A stretch of 64,000 nucleotides of DNA, taken from positions 71,115-135,114 of the forward strand of contig NZ_JARGOQ010000001.1 in assembly GCF_029233945.1 (NCBI RefSeq), given 5' to 3'. The DNA is from Sneathiella sp. (GTDB lineage Bacteria > Pseudomonadota > Alphaproteobacteria > Sneathiellales > Sneathiellaceae). Both the position numbers and the translations under genes were made by a program. A model generated the notes under the pieces. That model did no database searches. It was not told the DNA's origin and saw only the letters and a list, made by a program, of their open reading frames with translations. Below are positions 8,523 through 18,160 of the stretch, piece by piece (the first letter of the stretch is position 1; every line of letters begins with the position of its first letter).

Positions 8523-11474
8523 TTACTTTTTACCGAGCGTCTTGAGGATCGCAAAGGGCGAATCCGGGTCGATTTCCTTAGGCTTCGGTTGCGGTCGCTT
8601 CTGTGCGGGGCGCTTGTTACCCGCCTTCTGGGCTCCTTTTTCCTGCACTTTCGGCTTGTCTTTGCGATCCTGTTTCGGGCTCTTCTTTTTCTTTTTGAAG
8701 GATTTCCGGCGATAGGTCAGGTCCTCGCCCTCGCCCTCAGCCACATAGCCAAGCTTATCGAGGATGAGCGAGAATTGCTCCCGCGTGGTTCCGACGAGTG
8801 AGAGCATCTCATGGGTCGGTTTGAAGGGGAGATTGCGTGGCAGGTCCTTTTTCTTCTGGTCCATCGTATCGACCGCGACTGGTTTTTCTTCCCGAGGCGT
8901 TTCAGGGGTGGATGTCTGTTCTTCGGCAGTGGCTTCCGCCGGAGCATCCGGCTCTGGCGCTTTACTTGGCGCTTCAGATGCTTCAGGAGCAGCTTGGGCC
9001 TCTTCTGCGGGTGGTTCCGACGCGGGAGGAGGGGATGACTCCTCAGTTGTCGTTTTCTCTATAGGTTCTTCTGTCTTGTCTGCATCGCCCTCAACTGCGA
9101 CTGTTGTTTCAGAAGGGGTACCTTCCTGCGAAGTTGGTGTCGCATTATCGCCCTCTTGGGCCTTATTCTTTGTCGGGTCGGCCTCTTCAAGCAGGCCGCG
9201 GGATGCTCGGCGCAGCAGCCCGGCAAGCCGGTCCAGCATATCCACACGAACCGCCAGCTTGTCATAAACCGCGTAGCCCGCCGTTAGATAATAGGTCCAG
9301 GGAAGCTTGCCATCGGTTTCGAATGACACGCGACCGGCGGGCGGGGCGGGCGGAATTTCGGCGCGTTCCTGATAAATCGCCCATAGAAGGCAGCGTAGTG
9401 CCGTTGGATCGGGTTTTAGCAGGATCGGCATAAAGACATGTTCATACCCCACGCGAATGCCGCCGAATTTCAATCTGCCGTAGTCTTTCTTCTCTAGCAG
9501 GCGAATCTGATCACCGAGTTTATAGCGCGGCATGGCACCCAGATTCTCGCTGACCTGGAAGGCAATCCCGCGCGCCGCACCGGTAAGCGGCAGCGTTTCA
9601 AGCTGCACAAGAGGCTTCAGTCGATTTTCGATTTGGGCCGTAATCCAGTCGCTCAGCCGCTTGGAAACCGCGTCCTGCGCGCTGCCATTCAATTGTTCAC
9701 TGGCGAGCAGTTGGACGCGCGGTTTCAACACCGTATCACCCTTGGCAAGGCTCGCGACCTGGGTCTCCTGCCAAATCAGCTTGCCATCTGGATCAAGAGT
9801 AATGTCTGCATCTTGCGCCGCGGCAAGCTGTGCGGCTCGCGCTGCAATCTCTGCTGCGACGGCCTTGTTCCCGATATTTCGGAGAGTTCTGGCTTCGGTG
9901 CTATTCAGGCTGGTATCGGCGTTAAATCTCAAACCTGAGAGGGTGCCCAGAAAATGCCCTTCAACATGGACTTCCCCGGTCTCGCTAATCTGTGCTTCCA
10001 ATTGACTTCGGTCTTTCAGTTTTCGCACCAACATCGCGGTGCGTCTGTCTACAAATCTTTGCGTCAGCCGCTCATGCAGAGCGTCCGACAATTTATCTTC
10101 AATGTTTCTCGCCGTTTCCTGCCAGTATCTATAATCGTCCATCCAATCGGAAACATGGGAAATATACGTCCAAGTGCGCGTATGAGCAATACGTGTTGCA
10201 AGTGTGTCTATATCACCATCGATTTTCTCCAGGCTTTTCAGGTGTCCGGAAACCCAGTCTGGAGGGAGTTTTCCGGTTGGCCCCTGCAAATGCAGAAATA
10301 TCTCCCGCAGGAGACGAACATGGACATCATGCATCGTCTTGCGAAAATCCGGCACCTGGCAGACCTGCCATAACTGACGGACGCCAGGCATGGATTGTGA
10401 ATGGTGTCGTACCTCCTCATCCCTGATCAGCGTCTTGAACGCATTATAATCATCCGGTTCCCGCGGCGAGACCATCCCGTCAATCCCGGGGAGCATTTCA
10501 AGCGATCTTAAAAGGTCGCGGGACGTCGTGAATTCAAGATCCAGATTGCGCCATCGTATCTGACGAACCGCGTCGAAATTATGACTTTCAATTTTTTCGA
10601 TCAGATCGTCTTCCAATGGCTCGACATTAACGGTGGTACCAAAGCTCCCGCTGTTCATATGACGCCCGGCGCGGCCGGCAATCTGGGCAAACTCCGCCGG
10701 GCGAAGGCGGCGGGACAAAGCCCCGTCATATTTGACCGTGCCTGCAAAGGCGACATGATCGATATCCATATTGAGGCCCATGCCGATGGCATCGGTTGCC
10801 ACCAGATAATCCACATCGCCCGATTGGTAGAGTTCTACTTGCGCATTGCGTGTGCGGGGCGAGAGGCTACCCATCACGACGGCGGCGCCGCCGCGCTGAC
10901 GCCGGACCATCTCGGCAATGGCGTATACATCGTTGGAGGAAAAAGCGACAATCGCGGTGCGGGGCCGCAGGCGTGATATCTTCTTCGCACCCCGGTAAAT
11001 CAGCTTCGAAAAGCGAGGTCGCGAAATATAGGACGCCTCCGGGATCAACCGCTTGATCCAGGGCCGGATTGTCTCGGCTCCCAAGAAGAGGGTTTCCTCG
11101 CGACCCCGCGCATAGAGCAGCCGGTCCGTGAAGATATGACCGCGCTCCGGATCCTCAGCGAGCTGGATCTCATCCACAGCAAGAAATTCAAAACCACGAT
11201 CAAGCGGCATGGCCTCAACGGTGCAGATAAAATAGGCGGCCTGCGGCGGGATGATCTTCTCTTCCCCGGTGACGAGAGCCACATTTGCCGCACCTTTTTG
11301 GGCGACAACTCGTTCATAAACCTCCCGTGCCAGCAATCTTAAGGGAAGGCCGATGACACCGTCCGCATGGCCCATCATCCGTTCTACCGCGAGATGCGTC
11401 TTGCCGGTATTCGTAGGGCCCAGAATGGCAGTTACCTGACCTGTTTTAAAGTTGCTGGGGGAAGTAGGGCGCAT
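8523..11474 (-). CDS. Suv3-like superfamily II RNA/DNA helicase
   Basis: ATP-dependent helicase of 983 residues related to mitochondrial SUV3. Motif I is AILGPTNTGKTHLA, motif II is LAVDEIQLAED, motif V region is YLVATDAIGMGLNMD and motif VI is QIAGRAGRH. The helicase core covers about residues 10-350, a helical accessory region continues to about 750, and the rest is a long low-complexity tail: Pro/Glu/Ala/Thr-rich, then Lys-rich (FKKKKKSPKQDRKDK), ending in the ordered-looking SPFAILKTLGKK. In alphaproteobacteria the gene is regularly followed by an S4 protein, as here. An RNA-turnover role is known for the mitochondrial enzyme and only inferred for this one. Confidence 0.92.
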   Translation of the reverse strand: MRPTSPSNFKTGQVTAILGPTNTGKTHLAVERMMGHADGVIGLPLRLLAREVYERVVAQKGAANVALVTGEEKIIPPQAAYFICTVEAMPLDRGFEFLAVDEIQLAEDPERGHIFTDRLLYARGREETLFLGAETIRPWIKRLIPEASYISRPRFSKLIYRGAKKISRLRPRTAIVAFSSNDVYAIAEMVRRQRGGAAVVMGSLSPRTRNAQVELYQSGDVDYLVATDAIGMGLNMDIDHVAFAGTVKYDGALSRRLRPAEFAQIAGRAGRHMNSGSFGTTVNVEPLEDDLIEKIESHNFDAVRQIRWRNLDLEFTTSRDLLRSLEMLPGIDGMVSPREPDDYNAFKTLIRDEEVRHHSQSMPGVRQLWQVCQVPDFRKTMHDVHVRLLREIFLHLQGPTGKLPPDWVSGHLKSLEKIDGDIDTLATRIAHTRTWTYISHVSDWMDDYRYWQETARNIEDKLSDALHERLTQRFVDRRTAMLVRKLKDRSQLEAQISETGEVHVEGHFLGTLSGLRFNADTSLNSTEARTLRNIGNKAVAAEIAARAAQLAAAQDADITLDPDGKLIWQETQVASLAKGDTVLKPRVQLLASEQLNGSAQDAVSKRLSDWITAQIENRLKPLVQLETLPLTGAARGIAFQVSENLGAMPRYKLGDQIRLLEKKDYGRLKFGGIRVGYEHVFMPILLKPDPTALRCLLWAIYQERAEIPPAPPAGRVSFETDGKLPWTYYLTAGYAVYDKLAVRVDMLDRLAGLLRRASRGLLEEADPTKNKAQEGDNATPTSQEGTPSETTVAVEGDADKTEEPIEKTTTEESSPPPASEPPAEEAQAAPEASEAPSKAPEPDAPAEATAEEQTSTPETPREEKPVAVDTMDQKKKDLPRNLPFKPTHEMLSLVGTTREQFSLILDKLGYVAEGEGEDLTYRRKSFKKKKKSPKQDRKDKPKVQEKGAQKAGNKRPAQKRPQPKPKEIDPDSPFAILKTLGKK

Positions 11475-11806
11475 TGCAAACCTGATCTTTGGGTGAGGCG
11501 GATAATGTCCTCATACTTATTTTATACGCAGCCATCCTGCCGAGGACAGGAAAATCTTTCACAGCACGGCATTTCTAAGGGCATTTTATATGTAGGCATT
11601 ATGTCAAAAATGTCTCGCCTTCCGGGCAGAAATTCGCATTATTGGGAAAAGAAAAACTTATTTCGATGCGTCATAATAAGGTTGGGTTGCACCTAAAGCT
11701 AACGCTCGTTTGGTGTTTTTATAATTCTATGATATAGCTCCCGGCCTGAATAGGCTGTCGATTGAGTGCCGGCTTATTGTGTGGCGGGATAAAAAGGATA
11801 AAAATT
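11475..11806. other. Divergent intergenic region, helicase / mutase
   Basis: About 330 bases between the divergent helicase and methylmalonyl-CoA mutase genes. It must hold promoters for both. A TATAAT at 11720-11725 is a candidate -10 box for the mutase, but I find no -35 element at proper spacing. The TTG start used by the track at 11762 for the mutase is not needed. Track ORFs across this interval have no recognisable content. No repeat or RNA gene seen. Confidence 0.55.
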
Positions 11807-13957
11807 ATGGGCGATTTTCCAAAACAAACATTTCAGGACTGGGAAAAGCTGTCGGAGAAGGAACTTCGCGGCCGCAAGCTGGATGAACTGAACTGGGAAA
11901 CTCCAGAAGGCATCAAAGTAAAGCCACTTTATACGGCCGCCGATCTCGAGGGGATGGAGCTTGATGGCGCTCTTCCGGGTGTCGCGCCGTTCCAACGTGG
12001 TGTTCGCGCAACCATGTATCCCAATCGCCCTTGGACGATCCGCCAATATGCCGGCTTTTCAACCGCTGAAGAATCAAACGCCTTCTATCGCCGTAACCTT
12101 GCCGCCGGCCAGAAGGGGCTCTCCGTCGCCTTCGACCTAGCCACTCATCGCGGCTATGATTCGGATCATCCGCGCGTTGTTGGCGATGTTGGCAAGGCTG
12201 GTGTAGCCATCGACAGCGTAGAAGATATGAAAATCCTGTTCGATAGCATCCCGCTCGATCAGATGTCCGTCTCCATGACCATGAATGGTGCGGTCCTGCC
12301 GATTTTGGCGAACTATATCGTCGCTGCGGAAGAGCAGGGCGTAAAGCCGGAGCAGCTTTCCGGCACGATCCAGAATGATATCCTGAAAGAATTTATGGTT
12401 CGCAACACCTATATCTATCCGCCCGCACCAAGCATGCGGATCATCGGGGATATTATCGGCTATACTTCCGCCAAGATGCCGCGCTTTAATTCAATCTCCA
12501 TCTCCGGCTATCACATGCAGGAGGCTGGCGCGACACAGGTGCAGGAACTCGCCTTCACTCTTGCCGACGGGTCGGAGTATGCGCGGGCCGCCATGGCGTC
12601 GGGCCTTAAAATTGATGATTTCGCGCCGCGCCTCAGCTTTTTCTTCGCCATTGGCATGAATTTCTTCATGGAGATTGCCAAGCTGCGCGCGGCAAGAATG
12701 CTCTGGGCGAAAATGATCAAGGAGTTTGAACCACAGAATCAAAGCTCCCTGATGCTGCGCACCCATTGCCAGACGTCCGGTGTCAGCCTGACGGAGCAGG
12801 ACCCCTACAACAACGTTATCCGCACGGCATATGAAGCCATGGCCGCCGTTCTTGGCGGCACGCAGAGCCTGCATACAAATGCGCTTGATGAGGCGATTGC
12901 ACTTCCGACGGATTTCTCTGCCCGTATCGCTCGAAACACGCAGTTGATCCTCGCTGAAGAAACCGGCATTCCGAATGTGATCGATCCGCTTGGTGGCAGT
13001 TACTATGTGGAAAGCCTGACCAATTCCATCGCGGCGGAAGCCTGGAAGCTGATCGAGGAAGTCGAGGAAATGGGCGGCATGACCAAGGCCGTCGAAAGCG
13101 GGATGCCAAAGCTCAGGATTGAGGAATCCGCTGCTCGCCGTCAGGCCCGCATCGATCGCGGCGAAGAAGTCATCGTCGGTGTCAACAAATACCGGATCGA
13201 CAAAGACGACAGTAATATTGAAATTCTCGACGTCGATAACACAGAGGTGCTTCGTCAGCAGGTCGCCCGGCTTGAAAAAATCCGGAGTACCCGGGATGAG
13301 GCGGCTTGCACTGCTGCGCTGGAGGCTCTGACAAAAGGGGCGGAAGGCACTGAAAATTTGCTGGAGCTTTGTGTAAATGCCGCTCGGACACGAGCCACCG
13401 TTGGCGAGATTTCCGATGCCATGGAAAAGGTGTTCACTCGCCATCGCGCCGAGATCCGCTCTATCTCCGGCGTGTATGGCGCGGCTTATGAGGGAGATGA
13501 GGGCTTTATGAAAATCAGCAAGGATATCGAAGATTTCGCCCGCGAAGAGGGACGCCGCCCGCGCATGCTGGTCGTCAAGCTTGGGCAGGATGGTCATGAC
13601 CGCGGTGCCAAGGTAATCGCTACGGCCTTCGCCGATATCGGCTTTGACGTTGATGTCGGCCCGCTTTTCCAAACACCGGCGGAAGCTGCGCAAGACGCCA
13701 TCGAAAGCGATGTCCATGTCATCGGCATTTCATCTCAGGCAGCTGGGCATAAAACACTCGTCCCGCAAATCATCGACGAACTCAAGAAACAGGGTGCGGA
13801 AGATATCCTTGTCGTCTGTGGCGGGGTTATCCCGGCGCAGGATTATGACGCACTTTATAACGCGGGCGTCGCCGCCATTTATGGCCCTGGAACCAATATT
13901 CCAAAGGCCGCAGCGGAAGTGCTCGAATTGATCCGCAAAAATCGCAAGGCGGCTTGA
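11807..13957 (+). CDS. scpA: Methylmalonyl-CoA mutase (B12-dependent)
   Basis: Interconverts (R)-methylmalonyl-CoA and succinyl-CoA, the last step of propionyl-CoA oxidation, using adenosylcobalamin. The 716-residue product has the catalytic TIM-barrel domain with [20 protein letters not shown] and [18 protein letters not shown], and a C-terminal B12-binding domain with the DxHxxG motif QDGHDRGAK (lower-ligand His about residue 597) and VVCGGVIP. One full-length gene with no small-subunit partner indicates the single-chain type. I start at the ATG preceded by AAGGATAAAAATT; the track's TTG start adds 15 residues. Length over 700 favours methylmalonyl- over ethylmalonyl-CoA mutase. Its chaperone MeaB is encoded 3 kb downstream and CobS/CobT 6-8 kb away. 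Confidence 0.95.
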   Translation: MGDFPKQTFQDWEKLSEKELRGRKLDELNWETPEGIKVKPLYTAADLEGMELDGALPGVAPFQRGVRATMYPNRPWTIRQYAGFSTAEESNAFYRRNLAAGQKGLSVAFDLATHRGYDSDHPRVVGDVGKAGVAIDSVEDMKILFDSIPLDQMSVSMTMNGAVLPILANYIVAAEEQGVKPEQLSGTIQNDILKEFMVRNTYIYPPAPSMRIIGDIIGYTSAKMPRFNSISISGYHMQEAGATQVQELAFTLADGSEYARAAMASGLKIDDFAPRLSFFFAIGMNFFMEIAKLRAARMLWAKMIKEFEPQNQSSLMLRTHCQTSGVSLTEQDPYNNVIRTAYEAMAAVLGGTQSLHTNALDEAIALPTDFSARIARNTQLILAEETGIPNVIDPLGGSYYVESLTNSIAAEAWKLIEEVEEMGGMTKAVESGMPKLRIEESAARRQARIDRGEEVIVGVNKYRIDKDDSNIEILDVDNTEVLRQQVARLEKIRSTRDEAACTAALEALTKGAEGTENLLELCVNAARTRATVGEISDAMEKVFTRHRAEIRSISGVYGAAYEGDEGFMKISKDIEDFAREEGRRPRMLVVKLGQDGHDRGAKVIATAFADIGFDVDVGPLFQTPAEAAQDAIESDVHVIGISSQAAGHKTLVPQIIDELKKQGAEDILVVCGGVIPAQDYDALYNAGVAAIYGPGTNIPKAAAEVLELIRKNRKAA

Positions 13958-13964
13958 CCTGTTT

Positions 13965-14009
13965 CCTGCCTGGTGTTGTAAGATGTAACCGCTATTACAA
14001 CAGGGCAGG
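13965..14009 (+). other. Imperfect hairpin overlapping the aphA ribosome site
   Basis: CCTGCC and TGTTGTAA pair with TTACAACA and GGCAGG across a 13-base loop, with a small TGG/G bulge. The 3' arm runs into GGCAGGGAG, the Shine-Dalgarno-like sequence of the next gene. No T-run follows, so it is not a classic terminator; it could slow translation of the downstream gene or stabilise the upstream mRNA end. Confidence 0.5.
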
Positions 14010-14018
14010 GAGCCATTT

Positions 14019-15053
14019 ATGAAAATCGTCTATAGCCCCGATCATGCCAAGCATGATCCGAAAACATATTTTAAGGGCGGGGCGTTTCACGAGCCGCAGG
14101 AAGTGCCGGGCCGGGCGGAAGCACTGGTCGCGGGACTGAAGAGCGCGGGGCACGAAATTGTAGCACCAGAGGATTTTGGCCCATCCCCGCGCGCGGCGGT
14201 GCATACACCGGGCTATCTCTATTTTCTCGAAACGATTCACGAGCGTTGGCATGCCGGTGGAATGGGCGGGGAGGAAGTGCTCCCCAATATTCACCCGGGG
14301 CGCTATATGTCCTCCATGCCGAAAGGGCTTATCGGTGAGGTTGGTTTCTATACAACCGATATTTCCGCGCCCGTCGGCCCGACCACATGGGAGGCCTCCG
14401 TTGCCTCCAACAATGTTGCATTGACGGCAACGGATTATGTGCTGTCCAATCTGAAAGGCAACCTCTCGGCCTATGCGCTTTGCCGTCCACCGGGGCATCA
14501 CGCCTTCAAGGATCAGGCGGGTGGTTTTTGTTTTCTCAACAATATCGCGATTGCGGCCGACTATGCCCGCCGGACGGTGAACCGTGTCGCAATTTTGGAT
14601 GTGGATGTGCATCATGGCAATGGCACGCAGGGCATTTTCTATGACCGCGCGGATGTCTTTACAATATCAATGCATTGCGACCCGACCGATTTCTATCCCT
14701 TTTTCGCTGGCTATGCGCATGAGCGCGGCACAGGCGCGGGTGAGGGGTATAACCTCAACCTGCCGCTCGCACCGGAAAGCGCCGATGATGCATTTCTTCA
14801 CCGGTTGGAGGAAGCGATGACCGCACTTCGCGCTTATGCGCCGGATGTTCTCTTTATTGCGCTGGGGCTCGATGCGTTTGAGGGGGACCCGTTGATCGGG
14901 CTTTCCATCACGACGGAGGGGTTTGGGCGCATCGCGGCGCGTATCGCGAAGCTAAACTTGCCGACGGTTCTGGTGCAGGAAGGGGGCTATAACCGCGATT
15001 TCCTTGGCGCAAATATCACAAGCTTTATCGCCGGTTTTGAAGGAGCGCGGTAA
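14019..15053 (+). CDS. Histone deacetylase-family acetylpolyamine amidohydrolase
   Basis: Zn-dependent deacetylase of 344 residues, arginase/HDAC fold. The class signatures are present: CRPPGHHAFKDQAGGFCFLNN, the Zn-binding VAILDVDVHHGNGTQ and FIALGLDAFEGDPL, with MHCDPTDFYPFFAGYAHERG. The F-Y-P-rich loop and the N-terminal KGGAFHEPQEVPGRAEAL are like bacterial acetylpolyamine amidohydrolases (AphA type), which remove acetyl groups from acetylputrescine and acetylspermidine. Starts at an ATG with GGGAG nine bases upstream, and ends exactly one base before the queF ATG. Substrate is inferred from family resemblance; other HDAC-like amides are possible. Confidence 0.88.
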   Translation: MKIVYSPDHAKHDPKTYFKGGAFHEPQEVPGRAEALVAGLKSAGHEIVAPEDFGPSPRAAVHTPGYLYFLETIHERWHAGGMGGEEVLPNIHPGRYMSSMPKGLIGEVGFYTTDISAPVGPTTWEASVASNNVALTATDYVLSNLKGNLSAYALCRPPGHHAFKDQAGGFCFLNNIAIAADYARRTVNRVAILDVDVHHGNGTQGIFYDRADVFTISMHCDPTDFYPFFAGYAHERGTGAGEGYNLNLPLAPESADDAFLHRLEEAMTALRAYAPDVLFIALGLDAFEGDPLIGLSITTEGFGRIAARIAKLNLPTVLVQEGGYNRDFLGANITSFIAGFEGAR

Positions 15054-15518
15054 ATGACCGGAACGGATGTCAGCGGCCTCACTCAGCTAGGTAAGGATGT
15101 CGAGCAGCCACAGAGCCCGGAGGAAGCGGTGCTGGAGCGGGTTCCGAACGGACAGGCGGATGTAAACTATCTCGTCCGCTTTACCGCGCCGGAATTTACA
15201 TCCCTCTGCCCGATGACAGGGCAGCCGGATTTTGCTCATCTGGTGATCGACTATGTGCCGGATCAATGGCTGGTGGAATCGAAATCACTGAAACTTTTCC
15301 TGACGTCCTTTCGAAATCATGGCGCCTTTCATGAGGACTGCACAGTCATGATCGGGAAGCGCCTTGTCGATCTTCTTGCGCCGCGCTGGCTTCGGATCGG
15401 AGGATACTGGTATCCGCGCGGCGGCATCCCGATCGATGTTTTCTGGCAGACGGGCGCACCGCTTGCCGATGTCTGGCTTCCCGATCAAGGCGTGCCGACC
15501 TATCGCGGGCGCGGATAA
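15054..15518 (+). CDS. queF: NADPH-dependent 7-cyano-7-deazaguanine reductase
   Basis: Reduces preQ0 to preQ1 in queuosine biosynthesis. The 154-residue product is the short, unimodular type I QueF (T-fold). The active-site Cys lies in [15 protein letters not shown], and the QueF-defining substrate/NADPH region is [23 protein letters not shown], followed by [16 protein letters not shown]. The stop codon of the amidohydrolase and this ATG are adjacent (TAAATG), so the two are co-translated, although there is no obvious metabolic link between them. Convergent with cdd, one base apart. No other queuosine genes are in the window. Confidence 0.95.
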   Translation: MTGTDVSGLTQLGKDVEQPQSPEEAVLERVPNGQADVNYLVRFTAPEFTSLCPMTGQPDFAHLVIDYVPDQWLVESKSLKLFLTSFRNHGAFHEDCTVMIGKRLVDLLAPRWLRIGGYWYPRGGIPIDVFWQTGAPLADVWLPDQGVPTYRGRG

Positions 15519-15519
15519 T

Positions 15520-15918
15520 TTAGAAAGTAAATCCGTCAGGGAGGAGGTCGCTCACCGATTTGGTGACGTCTCCGCTTTTGCCTGCGTAATGAACGCGGGT
15601 CTCTTGTGTTGCGAATTCGGCGATAAACTGGCGGCAGGCCCCGCAGGGAGAGCAGGGGATGGAGACGCCATTTTCATTGCGGTTGGCAACGAACACCTCG
15701 CGGAGTTTCATGCCCGGTCCCTCTTTCGCCACGGCTTGGGTAATGGCGGTGCGTTCCGCGCAGATGGTGAGACCGTAGGAGACATTTTCGACATTGCAGC
15801 CCGTATAGAGATTGCCTGATTCTGTCAGGATGGCGGCTCCGACCTTGAAGTTGGAATAGGGGGAATAGGCCTTTTCAAGTGCCTTGTCCGCCTCGGCTTT
15901 CAGATCAGCTTTATCCAT
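15520..15918 (-). CDS. cdd: Cytidine deaminase
   Basis: Deaminates cytidine and deoxycytidine to uridine forms in pyrimidine salvage. A 132-residue homotetrameric-type CDA. The zinc site is visible as TICAERTAI (Cys-Ala-Glu, with catalytic Glu) and PCSPCGACRQ (two Cys ligands); YSPYSNFKVGAAI is the substrate-binding N-terminal motif and YTGCNVENVSYG precedes the active site. Together with tdk earlier in the window it gives a second nucleoside-salvage activity. The gene follows the hydroxyproline dehydratase gene on the same strand with a 23-base gap, so they may share a transcript. Confidence 0.95.
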   Translation of the reverse strand: MDKADLKAEADKALEKAYSPYSNFKVGAAILTESGNLYTGCNVENVSYGLTICAERTAITQAVAKEGPGMKLREVFVANRNENGVSIPCSPCGACRQFIAEFATQETRVHYAGKSGDVTKSVSDLLPDGFTF

Positions 15919-15941
15919 AACCCTTTATTTCCTTTGCCAGA

Positions 15942-16946
15942 CTATCGAAGGAGAAACCCACCGCTGAGCGGATCGCCATCCTCGAAGGTGAACTCCGCTG
16001 TGCCAGAATAATGGGCGTGGCCCGCGACCTCAACCGTCACGGCATCATGGGGCCCCACTTTTGTCTCACTCGCGATTTTCCCGTTGAAGATGGCACCTGT
16101 CACGCTCTCGAACTGGCAGGCCTCTCCGGATTTGACTTCCTTTCGGGCGGCGGCAAGGGCCATGCGTGCCGTGACACCCGATCCGGTCGGGCTCCGGTCC
16201 ACCTGCTCATCGGCAAAGACGCAGATATTTGCGCTGGGCGTACCCGAGCGGCCAGTATTGCCATCGGTGAGAATGGTGCCATAGAGATAGCCGAGGTCTT
16301 CCTCTTCCGGATGGGGGGTCGGAATTTGTGCCTTTACTACATCGGAGATATGCGTTGCCGCCATCACCAGATCACGGGTGCGTGCCGTTCGCACATCAAG
16401 GCCAAGGGTTGCGGCATCCAGAATGGCGTAAAATGCGCCCCCATATCCGATATCGAGCTCAACCGGGCCATAGTCGCGTGTCTCGACAAATTGGCTGAGT
16501 TTATAGGCGAAGGCAGGTACACTCTCAAATCGGACGGCGCCGGTTACGCCATTTTCGGTCGCGACATAGGCGCGCACGAGGCCGCAGGGGCACTGGATAT
16601 TGACCGGCGTTTCTCCGTCTTCCTTCACGATCAGGCCATAGTCGAGCGCATAGCGGCCAAGCGCCATGATCGCATGACCGCACATGGTGCTGTATCCCTC
16701 ATTATGCATGAAGATGACGGCAAGGTCGGCCTCTGGATGATCCGGCGGCACCAGCAGTGCGCCATACATGTCCTTATGGCCGCGTGGCTCAAACATCAAA
16801 AATCGCCGGTACTGATCCGCATGGTCGCGAAGATAGGCTCGCTTTTCAAGCAGGGTATGCCCTTCGGGCACCGGTACGCCATCGGTGATGATGCGAAGAG
16901 GTTCCCCGCCGGTATGCATCTCGACTGTCTGGATACTGCTGATCAT
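15942..16946 (-). CDS. trans-3-hydroxy-L-proline dehydratase (proline racemase family)
   Basis: Probably dehydrates trans-3-hydroxy-L-proline to delta-1-pyrroline-2-carboxylate. The 334-residue protein has the proline racemase fold: VEMHTGGEPLRI, the first catalytic Cys in YSTMCGHAIMALG (about residue 89), and the second site DRSPTGSGVTARMA. Racemases and 4-hydroxyproline epimerases carry Cys in this second motif (SPCGTG); here it is Thr. The Cys/Thr pair is the signature reported for trans-3-hydroxyproline dehydratases, including human L3HYPDH. I start at MISSIQTVEM, which has GGGGAAAG upstream. Divergent from meaB by about 100 bases. No proline reductase or hydroxyproline transporter lies adjacent. 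Confidence 0.85.
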   Translation of the reverse strand: MISSIQTVEMHTGGEPLRIITDGVPVPEGHTLLEKRAYLRDHADQYRRFLMFEPRGHKDMYGALLVPPDHPEADLAVIFMHNEGYSTMCGHAIMALGRYALDYGLIVKEDGETPVNIQCPCGLVRAYVATENGVTGAVRFESVPAFAYKLSQFVETRDYGPVELDIGYGGAFYAILDAATLGLDVRTARTRDLVMAATHISDVVKAQIPTPHPEEEDLGYLYGTILTDGNTGRSGTPSANICVFADEQVDRSPTGSGVTARMALAAARKEVKSGEACQFESVTGAIFNGKIASETKVGPHDAVTVEVAGHAHYSGTAEFTFEDGDPLSGGFLLR

Positions 16947-17047
16947 TCTTTCCCCACTCTTATGTCCAGAATAGGGTCTTCTGTTTAATTCCGATAGTGC
17001 TTTCAATTGACTTGACGAAGCCGCAGGATTTTCCCATACCGAAGGCT

Positions 17048-18049
17048 ATGAATGAAATGAGCAGAAAAACGTCAGCGGATGCTGAGAGAATCGCCGAGAA
17101 ACTGCGACAGGGCGATCGCCGGGCACTTGCGCGGGCCATCACGCTCGTGGAGTCGTTGCGGGATGATCACCGAGCAACTGCGCAAGCGCTCCTTAATTTG
17201 ATTCTTCCGTCCACCGGTAATTCCATTCGTGTTGGTATCTCCGGCACGCCGGGCGTCGGGAAATCCACCTTCATTGAGGCTTTCGGCAAGCTTCTGACCG
17301 GAGAAGGACATAAAGTCGCGGTGCTGACCGTCGATCCGTCTTCGCAGCGGAGCGGGGGATCCATCCTTGGGGATAAAACACGGATGGAAGAGTTAGTCCG
17401 CGACCCGAATGCTTTTATTCGCCCCTCTCCGTCCGGTGGGTCGCTCGGCGGTGTTGCACGGCGTACACGGGAGGCCATGCTGCTGACCGAAGCGGCAGGA
17501 TTTGATGTCATCCTGATCGAGACGGTTGGGGTGGGTCAATCGGAAACTACCGTGGCGGAAATGGTCGATGTGTTCCTCCTCCTTCTCGCCCCGGCGGGTG
17601 GGGATGAGCTTCAGGGCATTAAGCGTGGCGTGATGGAACTCGCGGATATCGTCGTCATCAACAAGGCGGACGGGGACCTGAAAGCGTCAGCATCAAGAGC
17701 CGCAGCGGAGTACAAGGGTGCTATTGGCCTGATGCGACCGAAAAGCGCGAACTGGAAGCCGAAGGTTCTGATGGTTTCTGCGCTCAATAAGATCGGGATC
17801 GACAAGCTCTGGGAGACAATCGCAAACTATCGAGAGGCGCGTGGCGCCAATACAGAGCTTGCTGAACAGCGCCGGGAGCAGTCCGTTGCCTGGATGTGGT
17901 CGGAACTCGGTGATTCCCTGATGGCACGTTTCAAGGGCCATAAGGCCGTGGCGGCACGCATCAAAAAGATGGAAGCGGATGTAAGGACGGCACAAATAGC
18001 GCCGACAACCGCCGCAGAGAAGCTCTTGGAAATCTTTTTAGGAAAATAG
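17048..18049 (+). CDS. meaB: Methylmalonyl-CoA mutase-associated GTPase MeaB
   Basis: G3E-family P-loop GTPase that protects and reloads the B12 cofactor of methylmalonyl-CoA mutase. About 333 residues. Walker A is GISGTPGVGKSTFIEAFG; the switch regions show VDPSSQRSGGSILGDKTRM and RPSPSGGSLGGVARRTREA; the G3-like motif is LIETVGVGQSE and the G4 motif is NKADGD. Start is ambiguous: ATG 17048 lies two bases after a GAAGG, while ATG 17057 has better spacing to it. The track's GTG at 16997 is unlikely. Functionally coupled to the mutase at 11.8 kb, but separated from it by four unrelated genes. Confidence 0.94.
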   Translation: MNEMSRKTSADAERIAEKLRQGDRRALARAITLVESLRDDHRATAQALLNLILPSTGNSIRVGISGTPGVGKSTFIEAFGKLLTGEGHKVAVLTVDPSSQRSGGSILGDKTRMEELVRDPNAFIRPSPSGGSLGGVARRTREAMLLTEAAGFDVILIETVGVGQSETTVAEMVDVFLLLLAPAGGDELQGIKRGVMELADIVVINKADGDLKASASRAAAEYKGAIGLMRPKSANWKPKVLMVSALNKIGIDKLWETIANYREARGANTELAEQRREQSVAWMWSELGDSLMARFKGHKAVAARIKKMEADVRTAQIAPTTAAEKLLEIFLGK

Positions 18050-18070
18050 CGCGATAACCGCCTAATATGC

Positions 18071-18098
18071 TTGACGGATGGGCCTTCATTCCTTAAAT
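18071..18098 (+). promoter_or_regulatory. Putative sigma70-type promoter for rpmB
   Basis: TTGACG at 18071-18076 and TTAAAT at 18093-18098 are separated by 16 bases, a fair match to the -35/-10 consensus. It lies 60-90 bases upstream of rpmB, giving a short leader. It is placed after meaB, so rpmB can be transcribed on its own up to the strong terminator that follows it. Confidence 0.45.
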
Positions 18099-18160
18099 AG
18101 CGTCCTCACGTCCGGCGTTCTGCGCCGGCACCCCTATTTATTTGGTTAAAGAGGTCCAGG

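Noticed and set aside
11503-11696. Short ORFs between the helicase and the mutase genes
   Set aside because: No recognisable composition or ribosome site; probably random open frames in promoter DNA.
12491-13717. 408-residue minus-strand ORF inside the methylmalonyl-CoA mutase gene
   Set aside because: Antisense shadow; no domain seen, and the plus strand encodes a full mutase with all motifs.
16011-16988. 325-residue plus-strand ORF opposite the hydroxyproline dehydratase
   Set aside because: Antisense shadow; the minus strand carries the conserved racemase-family motifs.
18108-18128. CCGGCG / CGCCGG inverted repeat between meaB and rpmB as a terminator
   Set aside because: Short stem without a following T-run; left unassigned.
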